Positions 49,668-59,656 of a DNA stretch of 62,522 nt are shown piece by piece (position 1 is the first letter of the stretch; each line of letters begins with the position of its first letter). The notes beneath the pieces were generated by a model that made no database searches, was not told where the DNA came from, and saw only the letters and a list, made by a program, of their open reading frames with translations. Both the position numbers and the translations under genes were made by a program. The stretch lies in NCBI RefSeq assembly GCF_000474215.1, contig NZ_BAUC01000036.1, positions 1 to 62,522 of the forward strand, given 5' to 3'. Source of the DNA: Edwardsiella hoshinae NBRC 105699 = ATCC 33379. GTDB lineage: Bacteria; Pseudomonadota; Gammaproteobacteria; Enterobacterales; Enterobacteriaceae.

Positions 49668-51305
49668 TTAGTGTTGAATGATGTAGAGATTCTTATCGTA
49701 GACATAATCCAGTGGATCCTGGCCGGTGTAGCCACCGACGTAAGGTTTCACCAGACGGGCGTTAACATAGTAATAGACCGGCACGATGGCGGAGTCTTTA
49801 TCCAACTGCTGCTCGGCATGCTGATAGACCTGCGCACGCTCGGCCTTATCCTTCGCCTGTAGGGCGCCGGCCATGATGCGATCGAAGGCCGCGCTCTTGT
49901 AATGCGGCGTGTTGTTGCTGCTGTTGGACAACATCATGTTGAGGAAGGAACTCGGCTCGTTATAGTCAGCACACCAGCCCGCACGCGCCACGTCGTAGTT
50001 CCCCTGGTGACGCGAGTCGAGGAAGGTCTTCCACTCCTGGTTCTCCAGTTTCACGTCGATGCCCAGGTTCTTCTTCCAGATAGAGGCGGCGGCGATCGCC
50101 AGCTTCTTATGCAGATCCGAGGTGTTGTACAACAGGTTGAAGGTGAGCGGCTTGTCCGGGCCATAGCCTGCCTCGGCCAGCAGCTTCTTCGCCTGTTGGT
50201 TACGCTGCTCCTGCGTCCAGCCAAACCAGGCTGGCGGCGTCAGGTTGGCACCATCGGTATAGGGAGGGGTAAAGCTATAGGCCGGCAGATCGCCCTGATT
50301 CTTCACCTTGTTGACGATGATGTCGCGATCCAACCCCAGCTTGAGGGCCTCACGCACGCGCGGATCATTAAACGGCGGCTTCTGGTTGTTGATCTCGTAG
50401 TAGTAGGTACACAGGTAAGGATCGATCTTGACCTGCTCGGGAATTTCGCGCTTCAGCTTCTGGAACATCTCAATCGGCATGTTGTTGTAGGTCATGTCGA
50501 TCTCGCCAGTCCGGTAACGGTTCACATCCGTCACTTCCGAGGCGATCGGCAGGAAGGTCACTTTGTCGATCACTGTCTTAGCGTTATCCCAGTACAGCGG
50601 GTTACGCTCCAGCACGATGCGTTCGTTGACGACCCAGTCTTTCAATTTATAGGCACCATTGCTGACATAGTTCTGCGGCAGGGTCCACTTTTCACCGTAC
50701 TTCTCGACCGCCGCCTTATTGACCGGCTTCATCGCGTAGTGCGCGGTCATCTCCGGCAGATAGGGCACCGGCTCGCTCAGGGTTACCTGGAAGGTGTGAT
50801 CATCCAGCGCTTTCACGCCCAAGGTCGACTTATCTTTTTTGCCGGCGATGATGTCATCCACATTGGCGACATGAGCATACTGGAGATAACTGGCATAGGG
50901 CGACGCCGTCTTCGGGTCGGCCATCCGCTGCCAGCTATAGACGAAATCTTCGGCGGTGACCGGCTCCCCATTCGACCACTTAGCATCCGGGCGCAAATGG
51001 AAGACCCACACCTTGTTATCTTTGCTCTCCCAGCGCTCGGCCACGCCGGGAATGGTATGCCCCTGCGGATCGTGCTGCGTCAGCCCTTCCAACAGGTCGT
51101 TGGTGACGTTATTTTCCGGCACCCCTTCGATTTTATGCGGATCGAGGGAAGAGACTTCGGAGCCATTATTCCTGACCAGTTCCTGCTTCGCCGCCAGCTT
51201 TACACCGGCCGGCACCTCGGCCGCCGAGGCCGAAAAAACGATGCCGCCCAGTGCACTACAGATGGCGAGGGTTAACATAGGTTTTTTGATGATGTGTTTG
51301 CTCAT
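49668..51305 (-). CDS. oppA: Periplasmic oligopeptide-binding protein OppA
   Basis: A 545-residue class-5 solute-binding protein (E. coli 543). The signal peptide ends near SASAAEV (residue ~28). The mature protein has VRNNGSEVSSLDPHKIEGVPENN, DLLEGLTQHDPQG, RPDAKWSNGEPVTAEDFVYSWQR and GAYKLKDWVVNERIVLERNP. It binds peptides of two to five residues for OppBCDF. GGGAG lies upstream of the ATG. A 457-codon frame runs antisense to it and is treated as a shadow. Confidence 0.98.
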   Translation of the reverse strand: MSKHIIKKPMLTLAICSALGGIVFSASAAEVPAGVKLAAKQELVRNNGSEVSSLDPHKIEGVPENNVTNDLLEGLTQHDPQGHTIPGVAERWESKDNKVWVFHLRPDAKWSNGEPVTAEDFVYSWQRMADPKTASPYASYLQYAHVANVDDIIAGKKDKSTLGVKALDDHTFQVTLSEPVPYLPEMTAHYAMKPVNKAAVEKYGEKWTLPQNYVSNGAYKLKDWVVNERIVLERNPLYWDNAKTVIDKVTFLPIASEVTDVNRYRTGEIDMTYNNMPIEMFQKLKREIPEQVKIDPYLCTYYYEINNQKPPFNDPRVREALKLGLDRDIIVNKVKNQGDLPAYSFTPPYTDGANLTPPAWFGWTQEQRNQQAKKLLAEAGYGPDKPLTFNLLYNTSDLHKKLAIAAASIWKKNLGIDVKLENQEWKTFLDSRHQGNYDVARAGWCADYNEPSSFLNMMLSNSSNNTPHYKSAAFDRIMAGALQAKDKAERAQVYQHAEQQLDKDSAIVPVYYYVNARLVKPYVGGYTGQDPLDYVYDKNLYIIQH

Positions 51306-52054
51306 TACTACCACTCCCGTATTCAAAGGAAGCCTGTTTGCAGGCTGGTCAACATGATGAGTTATGGCTATCGCACCGGAGGAACGAGTCCGCGCGACGG
51401 CTGGCCTGACGCGCCCTCATGGGAGCGTCGGCATTATTGTTGCCGGGTAACGAAATCACGACGTCATACGCCGTAAGGTTAATGGTGGACAGGAGCGGCG
51501 CAGTACGCGCAATGACACCACGGGAGAGGACGCATAATCAGCGCGCTGGCGCTGTAACATGCCATACCGAGAGAACCCTCTGTAATGCCGACAGCCACGC
51601 ATGGCCACATAGCGCACGCCTTGAGTCGACTCACTGCCCAATGCACTGTTTTAATCCGTGCTTTCTCACAGACTGCCCTCAGCCATGACAAAAATCAATC
51701 TTAACTTACTGATATAAAATAAAATATACACTAACCACCATTTGAATTGGCTAATGTTTCGCCGAACAGAAAAAAAGCAAAATAAAATTACAATTCATGT
51801 CTTTTTTCTAGATATAAAGACTAATTGTTAGTGAGAATTTTTCGGCTAAACGCGGAAGAATGTACACAATAGCAACGATTGTGTAGGACAATTTTGCGTA
51901 ATTAGGACGGGAATAGGTGAATTAACCCTGAGTAATAGTTAGAGAGGAAAACAAAATAGAAAATGATAAAATATATTAAAAAATAGATAGCCTATAAAAA
52001 GCGCCGTCCCTTGGTTAGGCGCGCCGCAAGCGACACGCCACACCGCCGACGGAC
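51306..52054. other. oppA upstream region
   Basis: 749 bases. The part next to oppA is GC-rich; 51700-51990 is strongly A/T-rich and may hold distal oppA promoters. In E. coli oppA has a long leader targeted by the small RNA GcvB; I could not identify the equivalent site by eye. The marC-type gene's terminator sits at the right end. No gene recognised. Confidence 0.4.
51995..52023 (-). terminator. Terminator after ychE
   Basis: Minus-strand stem GCGCC/GGCGC with a 12-base loop, followed by TTTTTATA. Short stem but correctly placed. Confidence 0.55.
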
Positions 52055-52699
52055 TTACAATAATCCCGGAAAGATCGCCTTCACCCCGGTCACGATAAAC
52101 TCAATCCCCAAGGCCATTAGCAACAGCCCCATGATACGGGTTACCACGTTGATCCCGGTCTGGCCCAGCAACCGCACCAACAACGGTGCAGCACGGAACA
52201 AGAGCCAGCAGCAAAAGGCAAATAAGATAATCGCCAGCGAGAAGCCCAGCAGGTTCTGCCAGCCGTGGTAACGTGAACTCCAGACGATGGTCGAACTGAT
52301 GGCGCCAGGGCCGGCCATCAGAGGCAGCGCCAGTGGTACCACGCCAACATTTTCACGGATTGCCGTCTCCGACTTCTCCTGTTTGTTCTGTTTATCCTCC
52401 CCCAACTTACCGCTGATCATCGACATGGCGATGGTCACCACCAGGATACCGCCCGCAATACGGAAGGAGTCGATGGAAATACCGAAGAAATAGAGGATGG
52501 AGTCCCCCAGCAACAACGCGGTAATCAGAATGATCGCCACTGAGAGATTCGCGGTCAGGTTAGTCCGATTGCGCGCTGCAACGGCCTGATAGCTGGTCAT
52601 ACTAATGAAGACGGGCAAGATCCCTACCGGGTTTACCAAGGCGAACAGGCCAATAAAAAATTTGATATACCCGGACAAGTCCAGCAGAGACTGACTCAC
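52055..52699 (-). CDS. ychE: MarC-family inner-membrane protein YchE
   Basis: A 214-residue protein with six hydrophobic segments, matching E. coli YchE (215). Signature stretches are FIGLFALVNPVGILPVFISMT, FRIAGGILVVTIAMSMISG, VPLALPLMAGPGAISS and ITRIMGLLLMALGIEFIVTG. Function unknown; the family name MarC does not imply antibiotic resistance. The GTG at 52699 gives MSQSLLDLSGYIKFF, in register with E. coli, and has GGAG upstream; an in-frame GTG at 52711 is less likely. Confidence 0.93.
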   Translation of the reverse strand: MSQSLLDLSGYIKFFIGLFALVNPVGILPVFISMTSYQAVAARNRTNLTANLSVAIILITALLLGDSILYFFGISIDSFRIAGGILVVTIAMSMISGKLGEDKQNKQEKSETAIRENVGVVPLALPLMAGPGAISSTIVWSSRYHGWQNLLGFSLAIILFAFCCWLLFRAAPLLVRLLGQTGINVVTRIMGLLLMALGIEFIVTGVKAIFPGLL

Positions 52700-52879
52700 T
52701 ATGCGCTCCACAAGTTAAAGATGATGGTCATCGCGCGCTAATGTAATAGAAATACCTGCGCCGATCTATCATCCCGCCATAGAATTTTGTCATTTAACCA
52801 GAGATGCCGCTTATCCTACTCTCCATTGTGTGCGATACGCCGCGCCGTGATTTTAACCGTTAAGCACTGCTTTTTTCAC

Positions 52880-52898
52880 GCTACTAATAATCATTATC
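52880..52898. promoter_or_regulatory. Fur box upstream of adhE
   Basis: GCTACTAATAATCATTATC matches 16 of 19 consensus bases, including an unbroken ATAATCATTATC. Nearest starts are ychE (181 bases left) and adhE (294 bases right). Confidence 0.7.
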
Positions 52899-52902
52899 AA
52901 TT

Positions 52903-52940
52903 ACGCCATGCTGAATGGAGTCAGCTTGGCGTTTTCGTGA
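52903..52940 (+). terminator. Nested hairpin upstream of adhE
   Basis: ACGCCA-T-GCTGA pairs with TCAGC-T-TGGCGT around an ATGGAG loop (one T-T mismatch), followed by TTTTCG. It resembles an intrinsic terminator directly after the Fur box. Confidence 0.5.
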
Positions 52941-52951
52941 CTCTAATCACA
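52936..52951. promoter_or_regulatory. CRP-like site upstream of adhE
   Basis: CGTGA-CTCTAA-TCACA matches nine of ten conserved CRP bases. Likely part of adhE catabolite or anaerobic control. Confidence 0.55.
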
Positions 52952-53191
52952 AAACAAATACCCAAGAATGAGTAAGCTTCGTTACATCAAAAAAGATGAA
53001 TTAGGGATGAGCATCTTGGTAAGGTGAAACGGCTGTATGCCTGAGCGTCTTACCTCGTAGCTTAAGCTGTTTTAGCAAATTAGCAGCCCGGGCGGCAGCC
53101 ATAACCCGGCAAAGGTGACACCGCCAGCTATACTTGTGTGCCTTGTGCGGCTGATTGACTAAAAAAGTTTAACATTATCAGGAGAGCATTC

Positions 53192-55861
53192 ATGGCTGTA
53201 ACCAATACTGCTGAACTCGATGCGCTGGTCGCCCGTGTAAAAAACGCCCAACGCGAGTTTGCTAACTTCTCACAGGAACAAGTCGACAAAATCTTCCGCG
53301 CTGCTGCGCTGGCCGCGGCCGATGCTCGCATTCCGCTGGCTAAGATGGCCGTCGCCGAATCCGGCATGGGCATCGTGGAAGATAAAGTAATCAAGAACCA
53401 CTTCGCCTCCGAATATATCTACAACGCCTACAAAGACGAGAAGACCTGCGGCATTCTGTCTGAAGACGACACCTTCGGCACCATCACCATCGCCGAGCCG
53501 ACTGGCCTGATCTGCGGTATCGTACCGACCACTAACCCGACCTCTACCGCAATCTTCAAGGCGTTGATCAGCCTGAAGACCCGCAACGGTATCATCTTCT
53601 CTCCGCACCCACGCGCCAAGCAGGCCACCAACAAGGCGGCTGACATCGTACTCCAGGCAGCCATCGCCGCCGGCGCACCGAAAGACATCATCGGCTGGAT
53701 CGATGAGCCGTCCGTCGAGCTGTCCAATGCATTGATGCACCACCCGGACATCAACCTGATCCTGGCCACTGGCGGCCCGGGTATGGTGAAAGCCGCATAC
53801 AGCTCCGGTAAGCCGGCGATCGGCGTCGGCGCGGGTAACACACCGGTCGTGATCGACGAAACTGCTGACATCAAACGTGCCGTTGCTTCTATTCTGATGT
53901 CCAAGACGTTCGACAATGGCGTCATCTGTGCTTCTGAACAGTCCGTCATCGTGGTCGACGCTGTCTACGGCGCAGTCCGTGAGCGTTTCGCCACCCACGG
54001 CGGCTACCTGCTCCAAGGTAAAGAGCTGAAAGCCGTTCAAGACATCATCCTGAAAAATGGCGCGCTGAATGCGGCTATCGTTGGGCAGCCGGCGACGAAA
54101 ATCGCCGAGATGGCTGGCATCACCGTACCGGCAGGGACCAAGATCCTGATCGGTGAAGTCAGCGTGGTTGATGACTCCGAGCCGTTCGCCCACGAGAAAC
54201 TCTCTCCGACCCTGGCGATGTACCGTGCCAAAGACTTCGAAGACGCCGTAAGCAAAGCGGAAAAACTGGTCGCCATGGGCGGTATCGGCCACACCTCTTG
54301 CCTATACACCGACCAAGACAACCAGGGTGCTCGCGTCAACTACTTCGGCGAGAAGATGAAAACCGCCCGTATCCTGATCAATACCCCGGCTTCCCAAGGG
54401 GGGATCGGTGACCTGTACAACTTCAAGCTGGCACCTTCCCTGACGCTGGGCTGCGGCTCCTGGGGCGGTAACTCCATCTCTGAAAACGTGGGTCCGAAGC
54501 ACCTGATCAACAAAAAAACGGTAGCGAAGCGAGCAGAAAACATGTTGTGGCATAAACTTCCGAAGTCTATCTACTTCCGTCGCGGCGCGCTGCCGATCGC
54601 GCTGGATGAAGTGGCAACCGACGGTGCCAAACGCGCCTTCGTCGTGACCGACCGTTTCCTGTTCAACAACGGTTATGCCGATCAGGTAACGAATGTGCTG
54701 AAGGCACACGGCATCGAAACCGAAGTGTTCTTCGAAGTCGAAGCTGACCCGACCCTAAGCATCGTGCGCAAGGGTGCCGAGCAGATGCACTCTTTCAAGC
54801 CGGATGTCATCATCGCGCTGGGCGGCGGTTCTCCGATGGACGCAGCCAAGATCATGTGGGTGATGTATGAGCACCCGGAAACCCACTTCGAAGAGCTGGC
54901 GCTGCGCTTTATGGACATCCGTAAGCGTATCTACAAGTTCCCGAAAATGGGCGTGAAGGCGAAGATGATCGCCATTACCACCACCTCCGGTACCGGTTCT
55001 GAAGTTACGCCGTTCGCCGTCGTTACCGATGATGCTACCGGTCAGAAGTACCCGCTGGCCGACTATGCACTGACGCCGGATATGGCCATCGTCGATGCCA
55101 ACCTGGTGATGAATATGCCGAAATCCCTGTGCGCCTTCGGCGGTCTGGATGCGGTGACTCACGCCCTGGAGGCCTACGTCTCCGTACTGGCGAACGAATA
55201 CTCTGACGGCCAGGCGTTGCAAGCCCTGAAACTGCTGAAAGAGTTCCTGCCAGCCAGCTATGCAGAGGGGGCCAAGAATCCGGTAGCGCGTGAGCGTGTA
55301 CACAACGCCGCCACCATCGCCGGTATCGCATTCGCCAACGCCTTCCTCGGGGTATGTCACTCTATGGCCCACAAGCTGGGTTCCGAGTTCCACATCCCGC
55401 ACGGTCTGGCCAACGCCCTGCTGATCTCCAACGTCATCCGCTATAACGCGAACGACAACCCGACCAAGCAGACCGCATTCAGCCAGTACGACCGTCCGCA
55501 AGCGCGTCGTCGTTATGCGGAAGTCGCCGACCACCTGGGTCTGAGCGCACCGGGCGACCGCACCGCGCAAAAGATCGAGAAACTGCTGGCTTGGTTGGAA
55601 AGCATCAAGGCTGAACTGGGTATCCCGGCCTCCATCCGTGAAGCGGGCGTACAGGAAGCCGACTTCCTGGCGAAAGTGGACAAGCTGTCTGAAGACGCTT
55701 TCGATGACCAGTGCACCGGCGCCAACCCGCGCTACCCGCTGATCGCCGAACTCAAGCAGATCCTGCTGGATAGCTACTACGGCCGCGACTACGTCGAGCA
55801 TGCACAGCAGGACGACAAAGCCGCAGCACCGAAAGCCGAGAAAAAGGCCAAGAAAGCCTAA
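53192..55861 (+). CDS. adhE: Bifunctional acetaldehyde-CoA / alcohol dehydrogenase AdhE
   Basis: An 889-residue fusion. The N-terminal aldehyde dehydrogenase (about 1-440) has catalytic Cys246 in DNGVICASEQ. The C-terminal iron-dependent alcohol dehydrogenase (about 450-870) has ALGGGSPMDAAK and the metal-binding histidines around GVCHSMAHKLG and HIPHGLANA. It reduces acetyl-CoA to ethanol with two NADH during fermentation and assembles into spirosomes. A Lys-rich tail ends the protein. AGGAG precedes the ATG; a strong terminator follows. Confidence 0.98.
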   Translation: MAVTNTAELDALVARVKNAQREFANFSQEQVDKIFRAAALAAADARIPLAKMAVAESGMGIVEDKVIKNHFASEYIYNAYKDEKTCGILSEDDTFGTITIAEPTGLICGIVPTTNPTSTAIFKALISLKTRNGIIFSPHPRAKQATNKAADIVLQAAIAAGAPKDIIGWIDEPSVELSNALMHHPDINLILATGGPGMVKAAYSSGKPAIGVGAGNTPVVIDETADIKRAVASILMSKTFDNGVICASEQSVIVVDAVYGAVRERFATHGGYLLQGKELKAVQDIILKNGALNAAIVGQPATKIAEMAGITVPAGTKILIGEVSVVDDSEPFAHEKLSPTLAMYRAKDFEDAVSKAEKLVAMGGIGHTSCLYTDQDNQGARVNYFGEKMKTARILINTPASQGGIGDLYNFKLAPSLTLGCGSWGGNSISENVGPKHLINKKTVAKRAENMLWHKLPKSIYFRRGALPIALDEVATDGAKRAFVVTDRFLFNNGYADQVTNVLKAHGIETEVFFEVEADPTLSIVRKGAEQMHSFKPDVIIALGGGSPMDAAKIMWVMYEHPETHFEELALRFMDIRKRIYKFPKMGVKAKMIAITTTSGTGSEVTPFAVVTDDATGQKYPLADYALTPDMAIVDANLVMNMPKSLCAFGGLDAVTHALEAYVSVLANEYSDGQALQALKLLKEFLPASYAEGAKNPVARERVHNAATIAGIAFANAFLGVCHSMAHKLGSEFHIPHGLANALLISNVIRYNANDNPTKQTAFSQYDRPQARRRYAEVADHLGLSAPGDRTAQKIEKLLAWLESIKAELGIPASIREAGVQEADFLAKVDKLSEDAFDDQCTGANPRYPLIAELKQILLDSYYGRDYVEHAQQDDKAAAPKAEKKAKKA

Positions 55862-55910
55862 TTTGACTCGCCAACAACGAGGCGCATGATCGATATTCGC
55901 CTCCGCACTT

Positions 55911-55944
55911 TACGGGCTACGTTATTACGTGGCCCGTTTTTTTA
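55911..55944 (+). terminator. Rho-independent terminator after adhE
   Basis: Stem ACGGGCTACGT/ACGTGGCCCGT (one wobble) with loop TATT, followed by seven Ts. Confidence 0.9.
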
Positions 55945-56743
55945 TTGGCCATAGCGCCAGTACGCCCTGCCCCCTCCCACGGTGTCCCTCCTCAGAGACC
56001 GCCTAAACACACCACGCGCGCATCCCACAACTCGCCGCCGTGACGCGGCACACCGGGTCGCCCTGGCACGGCCAGCGGCTGAGCGCTGGCAATGACACTC
56101 GCGGCGCAGAATCGGCCTCCTGCCGGTGGTGATGCGCCGAACCGCATATATCCTTACGCCGATACGCTACGCGTCTCAAGCGGCGTGAGCGCGCGCTCAG
56201 CGCCCCCCAGGCGTGCGCTAGCCTCTCAACATGAGGGGATGCGGCGCGGCGTACGACAATCCCCACGCGGGAAGAACAGAGGAATAACACGCCTCAGCGC
56301 AAACTCGCTCAAGACAGCGCAGAACGCTAAGCGGGGCAGTGAGCACACAGCCCCACCGCTCCCCCAGGCGAGAGTAACAGCGTTGCCGGCACCGGCGAGA
56401 CTGTGGCAGAGCAAGTGAGGGATCGCGTGAAACACGTATCGCTACGATCGCCATCGCTCCCCAACTCAAATTCGCCCAATGGTTCGCCCTGTACGGTGTC
56501 TCAGTCGAGACCTACGCGCAGGCATAGGCGGGGTCAATACTGACGGCGGGTGCGTGATGCCTACGGGGATAGCGACATGTAACGGCTAAGCGAACGCGGA
56601 CGGGGCATCCCCCCAGCCAAGCCACGGCACGCTGTGTGAGGTAGCGCCGCTGCCGCGCTGACGGCATGAGTCACGAGCACGTGGAGACGGGCGGCGTCGT
56701 ATCTGCGCCCGTCCAGAGCTAAGCGCTGAGCAACACGCGCAAT
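55945..56743. other. GC-rich gene-free region between adhE and tdk
   Basis: About 800 bases with several overlapping short frames on both strands and no convincing gene. One frame near 56430-56526 reads ATIAIAPQLKFAQWFALYGV then stops, and looks more protein-like than its surroundings; it may be a decayed gene fragment. In E. coli this interval also carries remnants. Confidence 0.4.
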
Positions 56744-57334
56744 CTAGGTATGCGTGGCGCCGCCGAGCGCATCCTTATAATGCTTACGGCAGACGGAAAC
56801 ATAGCGCTCATTACCACCGATGACCACCTGCTCTCCCTCTTTTAAAGCACGACCATCCTGATCCAAGCGCAACACCATATTCGCCTTACGACCGCAATGG
56901 CAGATGGTCTTCAGCTCGACCAACTTATCCGCCCAGGCCAGCAGATATTGGCTACCGGGAAACAGCTCACCGCGAAAATCGGTGCGCAGGCCATAGCACA
57001 GCACAGGAATATCCAACGAATCCACCACCTCGGAGAGCGCCAGCACTTGAGCCTTAGTCAGGAACTGGCTCTCATCCACCAATACACAATGCACCGTCTG
57101 TTGTTGATGCGCATCGCGGATCGCCGTAAACAGATCCGTCTGGGGGTTATACAACATCGCCGGTGAATGTAGCCCGATGCGTGAGCTGATCTGTCCCACC
57201 GCATAGCGGTTATCAATTTCTGCGGTGAACGCCAGCGTATGCATACCCCGCTCCCGATAGTTGTAGGAGGACTGCAACAATGCTGTCGATTTTCCCGCAT
57301 TCATTGCCGAGTAATAAAAATAGAGTTGAGCCAT
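56744..57334 (-). CDS. tdk: Thymidine kinase Tdk
   Basis: A 196-residue type-II thymidine kinase. The P-loop [11 protein letters not shown] lies at residues ~10-19, with [10 protein letters not shown] and the lasso/zinc cysteines CHCGRKA and CRKHY. It phosphorylates thymidine (and deoxyuridine) with ATP in nucleotide salvage. The ATG at 57334 is preceded by AAGGCG; an upstream TTG is unlikely. It diverges from hns, as in E. coli. Confidence 0.96.
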   Translation of the reverse strand: MAQLYFYYSAMNAGKSTALLQSSYNYRERGMHTLAFTAEIDNRYAVGQISSRIGLHSPAMLYNPQTDLFTAIRDAHQQQTVHCVLVDESQFLTKAQVLALSEVVDSLDIPVLCYGLRTDFRGELFPGSQYLLAWADKLVELKTICHCGRKANMVLRLDQDGRALKEGEQVVIGGNERYVSVCRKHYKDALGGATHT

Positions 57335-57840
57335 CAAAACGCCTTAAACGGAAAAAAGTCATCAATTTTACGGGATTCTATCATATAAGCAGAGCGGAGC
57401 GGGGTTCACTTATTCCCCCCGCCAACAAGTGATCGACTGCGCTATCCGTGTACAATGACTAAACTGCCAGGCGGGGCGACAGAATAATTACGACATTATT
57501 CATGCCAATAAGTGATCAACCTAACAGTTATCAGGCTGGCAAGCCGCCGAACGGGATAACGTAAACCCCGCTCGGCAATTGGCACTAGGCACTGGCGCTA
57601 CGCTGCATTTATATACATAGTCTCTGCCGATACCCCTGCCACGAAAGCGCAGGCAAGCTGCCCGCCCCCCTAGCGAGTTATATAGAGAATCAGGCATAAT
57701 ATTAACAATTCGGACCAAGAACATATTCGTCCTGACCTACGAATATTTTGCCAATCTTACAAAATTCACTATTGCGTTAAATAAGAGCGCACTCTATTAT
57801 AAAGATGACGCCCCCACCAATATAATTTGAGATTAGGAAA
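57335..57840. other. tdk-hns divergent region
   Basis: 506 bases, A/T-rich toward hns, which suits H-NS autoregulation. Contains the hns promoter (separate entry). No gene recognised. Confidence 0.5.
57772..57800 (+). promoter_or_regulatory. hns promoter
   Basis: TTGCGT (57772-57777) and TATTAT (57795-57800) with a 17-base spacer, 40 bases before the start codon. Confidence 0.7.
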
Positions 57841-58251
57841 ATGAGCGAAGCATTAAAGATTCTTAACAACATTCGTACTCTACGCGCCCAGGCTCGCGAA
57901 TGCACGCTGGAAACTCTGGAAGAAATGCTGGAGAAACTGGAAGTCGTCGTTAAAGAACGTCGCGAAGAAGAGCAGCAAGCACAAGCCGAGATCGAAGAGC
58001 GCACCCGTAAACTACAGCAATATCGTGAGATGCTGATCGCTGACGGTATTGATCCGAATGAGTTGTTGCAGAGCATGAATGCCAGCAAAGCAACTGGCGG
58101 TAAAACCAAGCGCGCTGCACGTCCGGCGAAATACCAGTATGTCGACGAAAATGGCGAAACCAAGACCTGGACCGGTCAGGGCCGTACGCCTGCCGTGATC
58201 AAGACAGCCATGGAAGAACAGGGTAAGACCCTGGACGATTTCCTGATCTAA
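57841..58251 (+). CDS. hns: Nucleoid-associated silencer H-NS
   Basis: A 136-residue protein. The N-terminal coiled-coil oligomerisation region covers about residues 1-65 ([19 protein letters not shown]). A flexible, basic linker ([12 protein letters not shown]) leads to the DNA-binding domain with the AT-hook-like QGRTP loop in [12 protein letters not shown]. It silences AT-rich and horizontally acquired genes. TTAGGAAA is the ribosome site. StpA shares the fold, but the position between tdk and galU identifies hns. Confidence 0.97.
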   Translation: MSEALKILNNIRTLRAQARECTLETLEEMLEKLEVVVKERREEEQQAQAEIEERTRKLQQYREMLIADGIDPNELLQSMNASKATGGKTKRAARPAKYQYVDENGETKTWTGQGRTPAVIKTAMEEQGKTLDDFLI

Positions 58252-58263
58252 TCCAGAATACGC

Positions 58264-58298
58264 CTAAAAATAGCCTCTTCATGAGGCTATTTTTGTTT
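58264..58298 (+). terminator. Rho-independent terminator after hns
   Basis: 12-bp stem AAAAATAGCCTC/GAGGCTATTTTT with a five-base loop, ending in Ts. Confidence 0.9.
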
Positions 58299-58486
58299 CT
58301 TCCCCCCTCACACCGAACATGCTATCTCCTCTTCATATCATCAAGATCTATAATTATTCCTTCAGTTTATTTATTACCGTTGAGTCCATCACGCCTCTTC
58401 TTAGGAAAAGTCTCATTTGTCAATTTAATCAATTAGAGGTAGCTCCGCGTGCCACTACCCAGACCTTTGTCCAGTTGCATCGTGAT

Positions 58487-58518
58487 AAAAAAAATGGCGG
58501 CCAATGGCCGCCATCTTT
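58487..58518 (-). terminator. Rho-independent terminator after galU
   Basis: Minus-strand stem ATGGCGGCC/GGCCGCCAT with a three-base loop, followed by eight Ts. Confidence 0.9.
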
Positions 58519-58529
58519 TATTCATCACC

Positions 58530-59441
58530 TTACTTGCTTAAGTTAAGTCCTTTGATCCACGCGGCAAACTCTTTACCCAGCGACGGATGACGCAAACCAT
58601 ACTCGACAAACGCCTGCATATAACCCAGTTTATTCCCGCAATCGTGGCTACGTCCTTTCAAGTGATAAGCCTCAACGGTTTCGTTCTTCAGCAACATTGC
58701 GATGGCATCCGTCAACTGAATCTCTTCACCGGCGCCTGGCGGGGTTTTAGAGAGCAACGGCCAAATGTCGGGGGAAAGAACATAACGCCCAACAATGGAG
58801 AGGTTAGACGGTGCTTTATCACGCGGCGGCTTTTCTACCACCGCTCTAATGGCCAGGCTCTCTCCTGCGGCCAATTGTGCACCATTACAGTCGACCACCC
58901 CATAATTAGAGACGTCGGCCATTGGCACCGGCTCCACCATAATCTGGCTGGCACCGGTAGATTCATAGCGACGCAACATCTCGCTTAGGTTATCACTACT
59001 CAAATCCGCGCTATATTCGTCCAAAATAACATCTGGTAATACCACGGCGAAAGGTTCATCACCCACCAGCGGATGGGCACACAGAATGGCGTGACCTAAA
59101 CCTTTGGCCAGTCCCTGACGCACCTGCATAATAGTGACATGCTTAGGACAAATAGCTTGAACTTCGGCCAACAGCTGACGCTTAACGCGCTTTTCCAGCA
59201 TCGCTTCCAACTCAAAACTGGTATCGAAGTGGTTCTCGATGGAGTTTTTGGATGAGTGCGTGACTAAAATGATTTCATTAATACCCGCCGCAATACATTC
59301 ATTGACCACGTATTGAATCAGCGGTTTATCTACCAACGGCAACATTTCTTTAGGAATAGCTTTCGTTGCCGGCAGCATGCGCGTTCCTAGCCCTGCGACC
59401 GGGATAACAGCTTTTTTTACTTTTCTCACTGACGTTGACAT
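58530..59441 (-). CDS. galU: UTP-glucose-1-phosphate uridylyltransferase GalU
   Basis: A 303-residue nucleotidyltransferase (E. coli 302). The nucleotide-binding motif is [21 protein letters not shown], and VEKP lies in the sugar-binding half. It makes UDP-glucose for lipopolysaccharide core, trehalose and galactose metabolism. The start follows the Lys-rich [11 protein letters not shown] pattern of the family. It lies upstream of nothing on its strand but a terminator, and rssB precedes it. Confidence 0.97.
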   Translation of the reverse strand: MSTSVRKVKKAVIPVAGLGTRMLPATKAIPKEMLPLVDKPLIQYVVNECIAAGINEIILVTHSSKNSIENHFDTSFELEAMLEKRVKRQLLAEVQAICPKHVTIMQVRQGLAKGLGHAILCAHPLVGDEPFAVVLPDVILDEYSADLSSDNLSEMLRRYESTGASQIMVEPVPMADVSNYGVVDCNGAQLAAGESLAIRAVVEKPPRDKAPSNLSIVGRYVLSPDIWPLLSKTPPGAGEEIQLTDAIAMLLKNETVEAYHLKGRSHDCGNKLGYMQAFVEYGLRHPSLGKEFAAWIKGLNLSK

Positions 59442-59656
59442 ACAACCTCTCTCTACGGATGACGCATTGTTCGCCCGTCCATAATCGAACGATATGAGTA
59501 CTAGACTGCCTGCGAGTATACCAGTTCGGCAATCCTACGCATGTCTTTCATCTGTATTTGATATCAACTGGATAAACAAGCGACAACGCATAAAATAACG
59601 CCTAGCGTTGGCCACAAGAGTAGCAGAAAATGCCGAAAAATAAGGAGGGGGAGTGG

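Larger units (their letters stand above)
52700..53191. other. ychE-adhE control region
   Basis: 492 bases upstream of both genes. It holds a Fur box, a strong nested hairpin and a CRP-like site (separate entries). A 62-codon open frame across them has no ribosome site or protein character. E. coli adhE also has a long upstream region with an RNase III-dependent leader. Confidence 0.5.

Noticed and set aside
49902-51275. 457-codon open frame antisense to oppA
   Set aside because: It mirrors the codon structure of oppA on the other strand; composition is Arg/His/Gln-rich and no family is visible. High-GC codon use makes long antisense frames common.
52787-52975. 62-codon frame across the Fur/CRP region before adhE
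   Set aside because: It has no ribosome site and its sequence is dominated by regulatory palindromes.
54755-55801. 348-codon frame antisense to adhE (and another at 53270-54292)
   Set aside because: Same explanation: shadows of a strongly biased, highly expressed gene; no ribosome sites or recognisable domains.
56092-56418. 108-codon frame between adhE and tdk
   Set aside because: Arg/Ala/Pro-rich composition typical of random GC-rich DNA, overlapping frames on the other strand, and no ribosome site.
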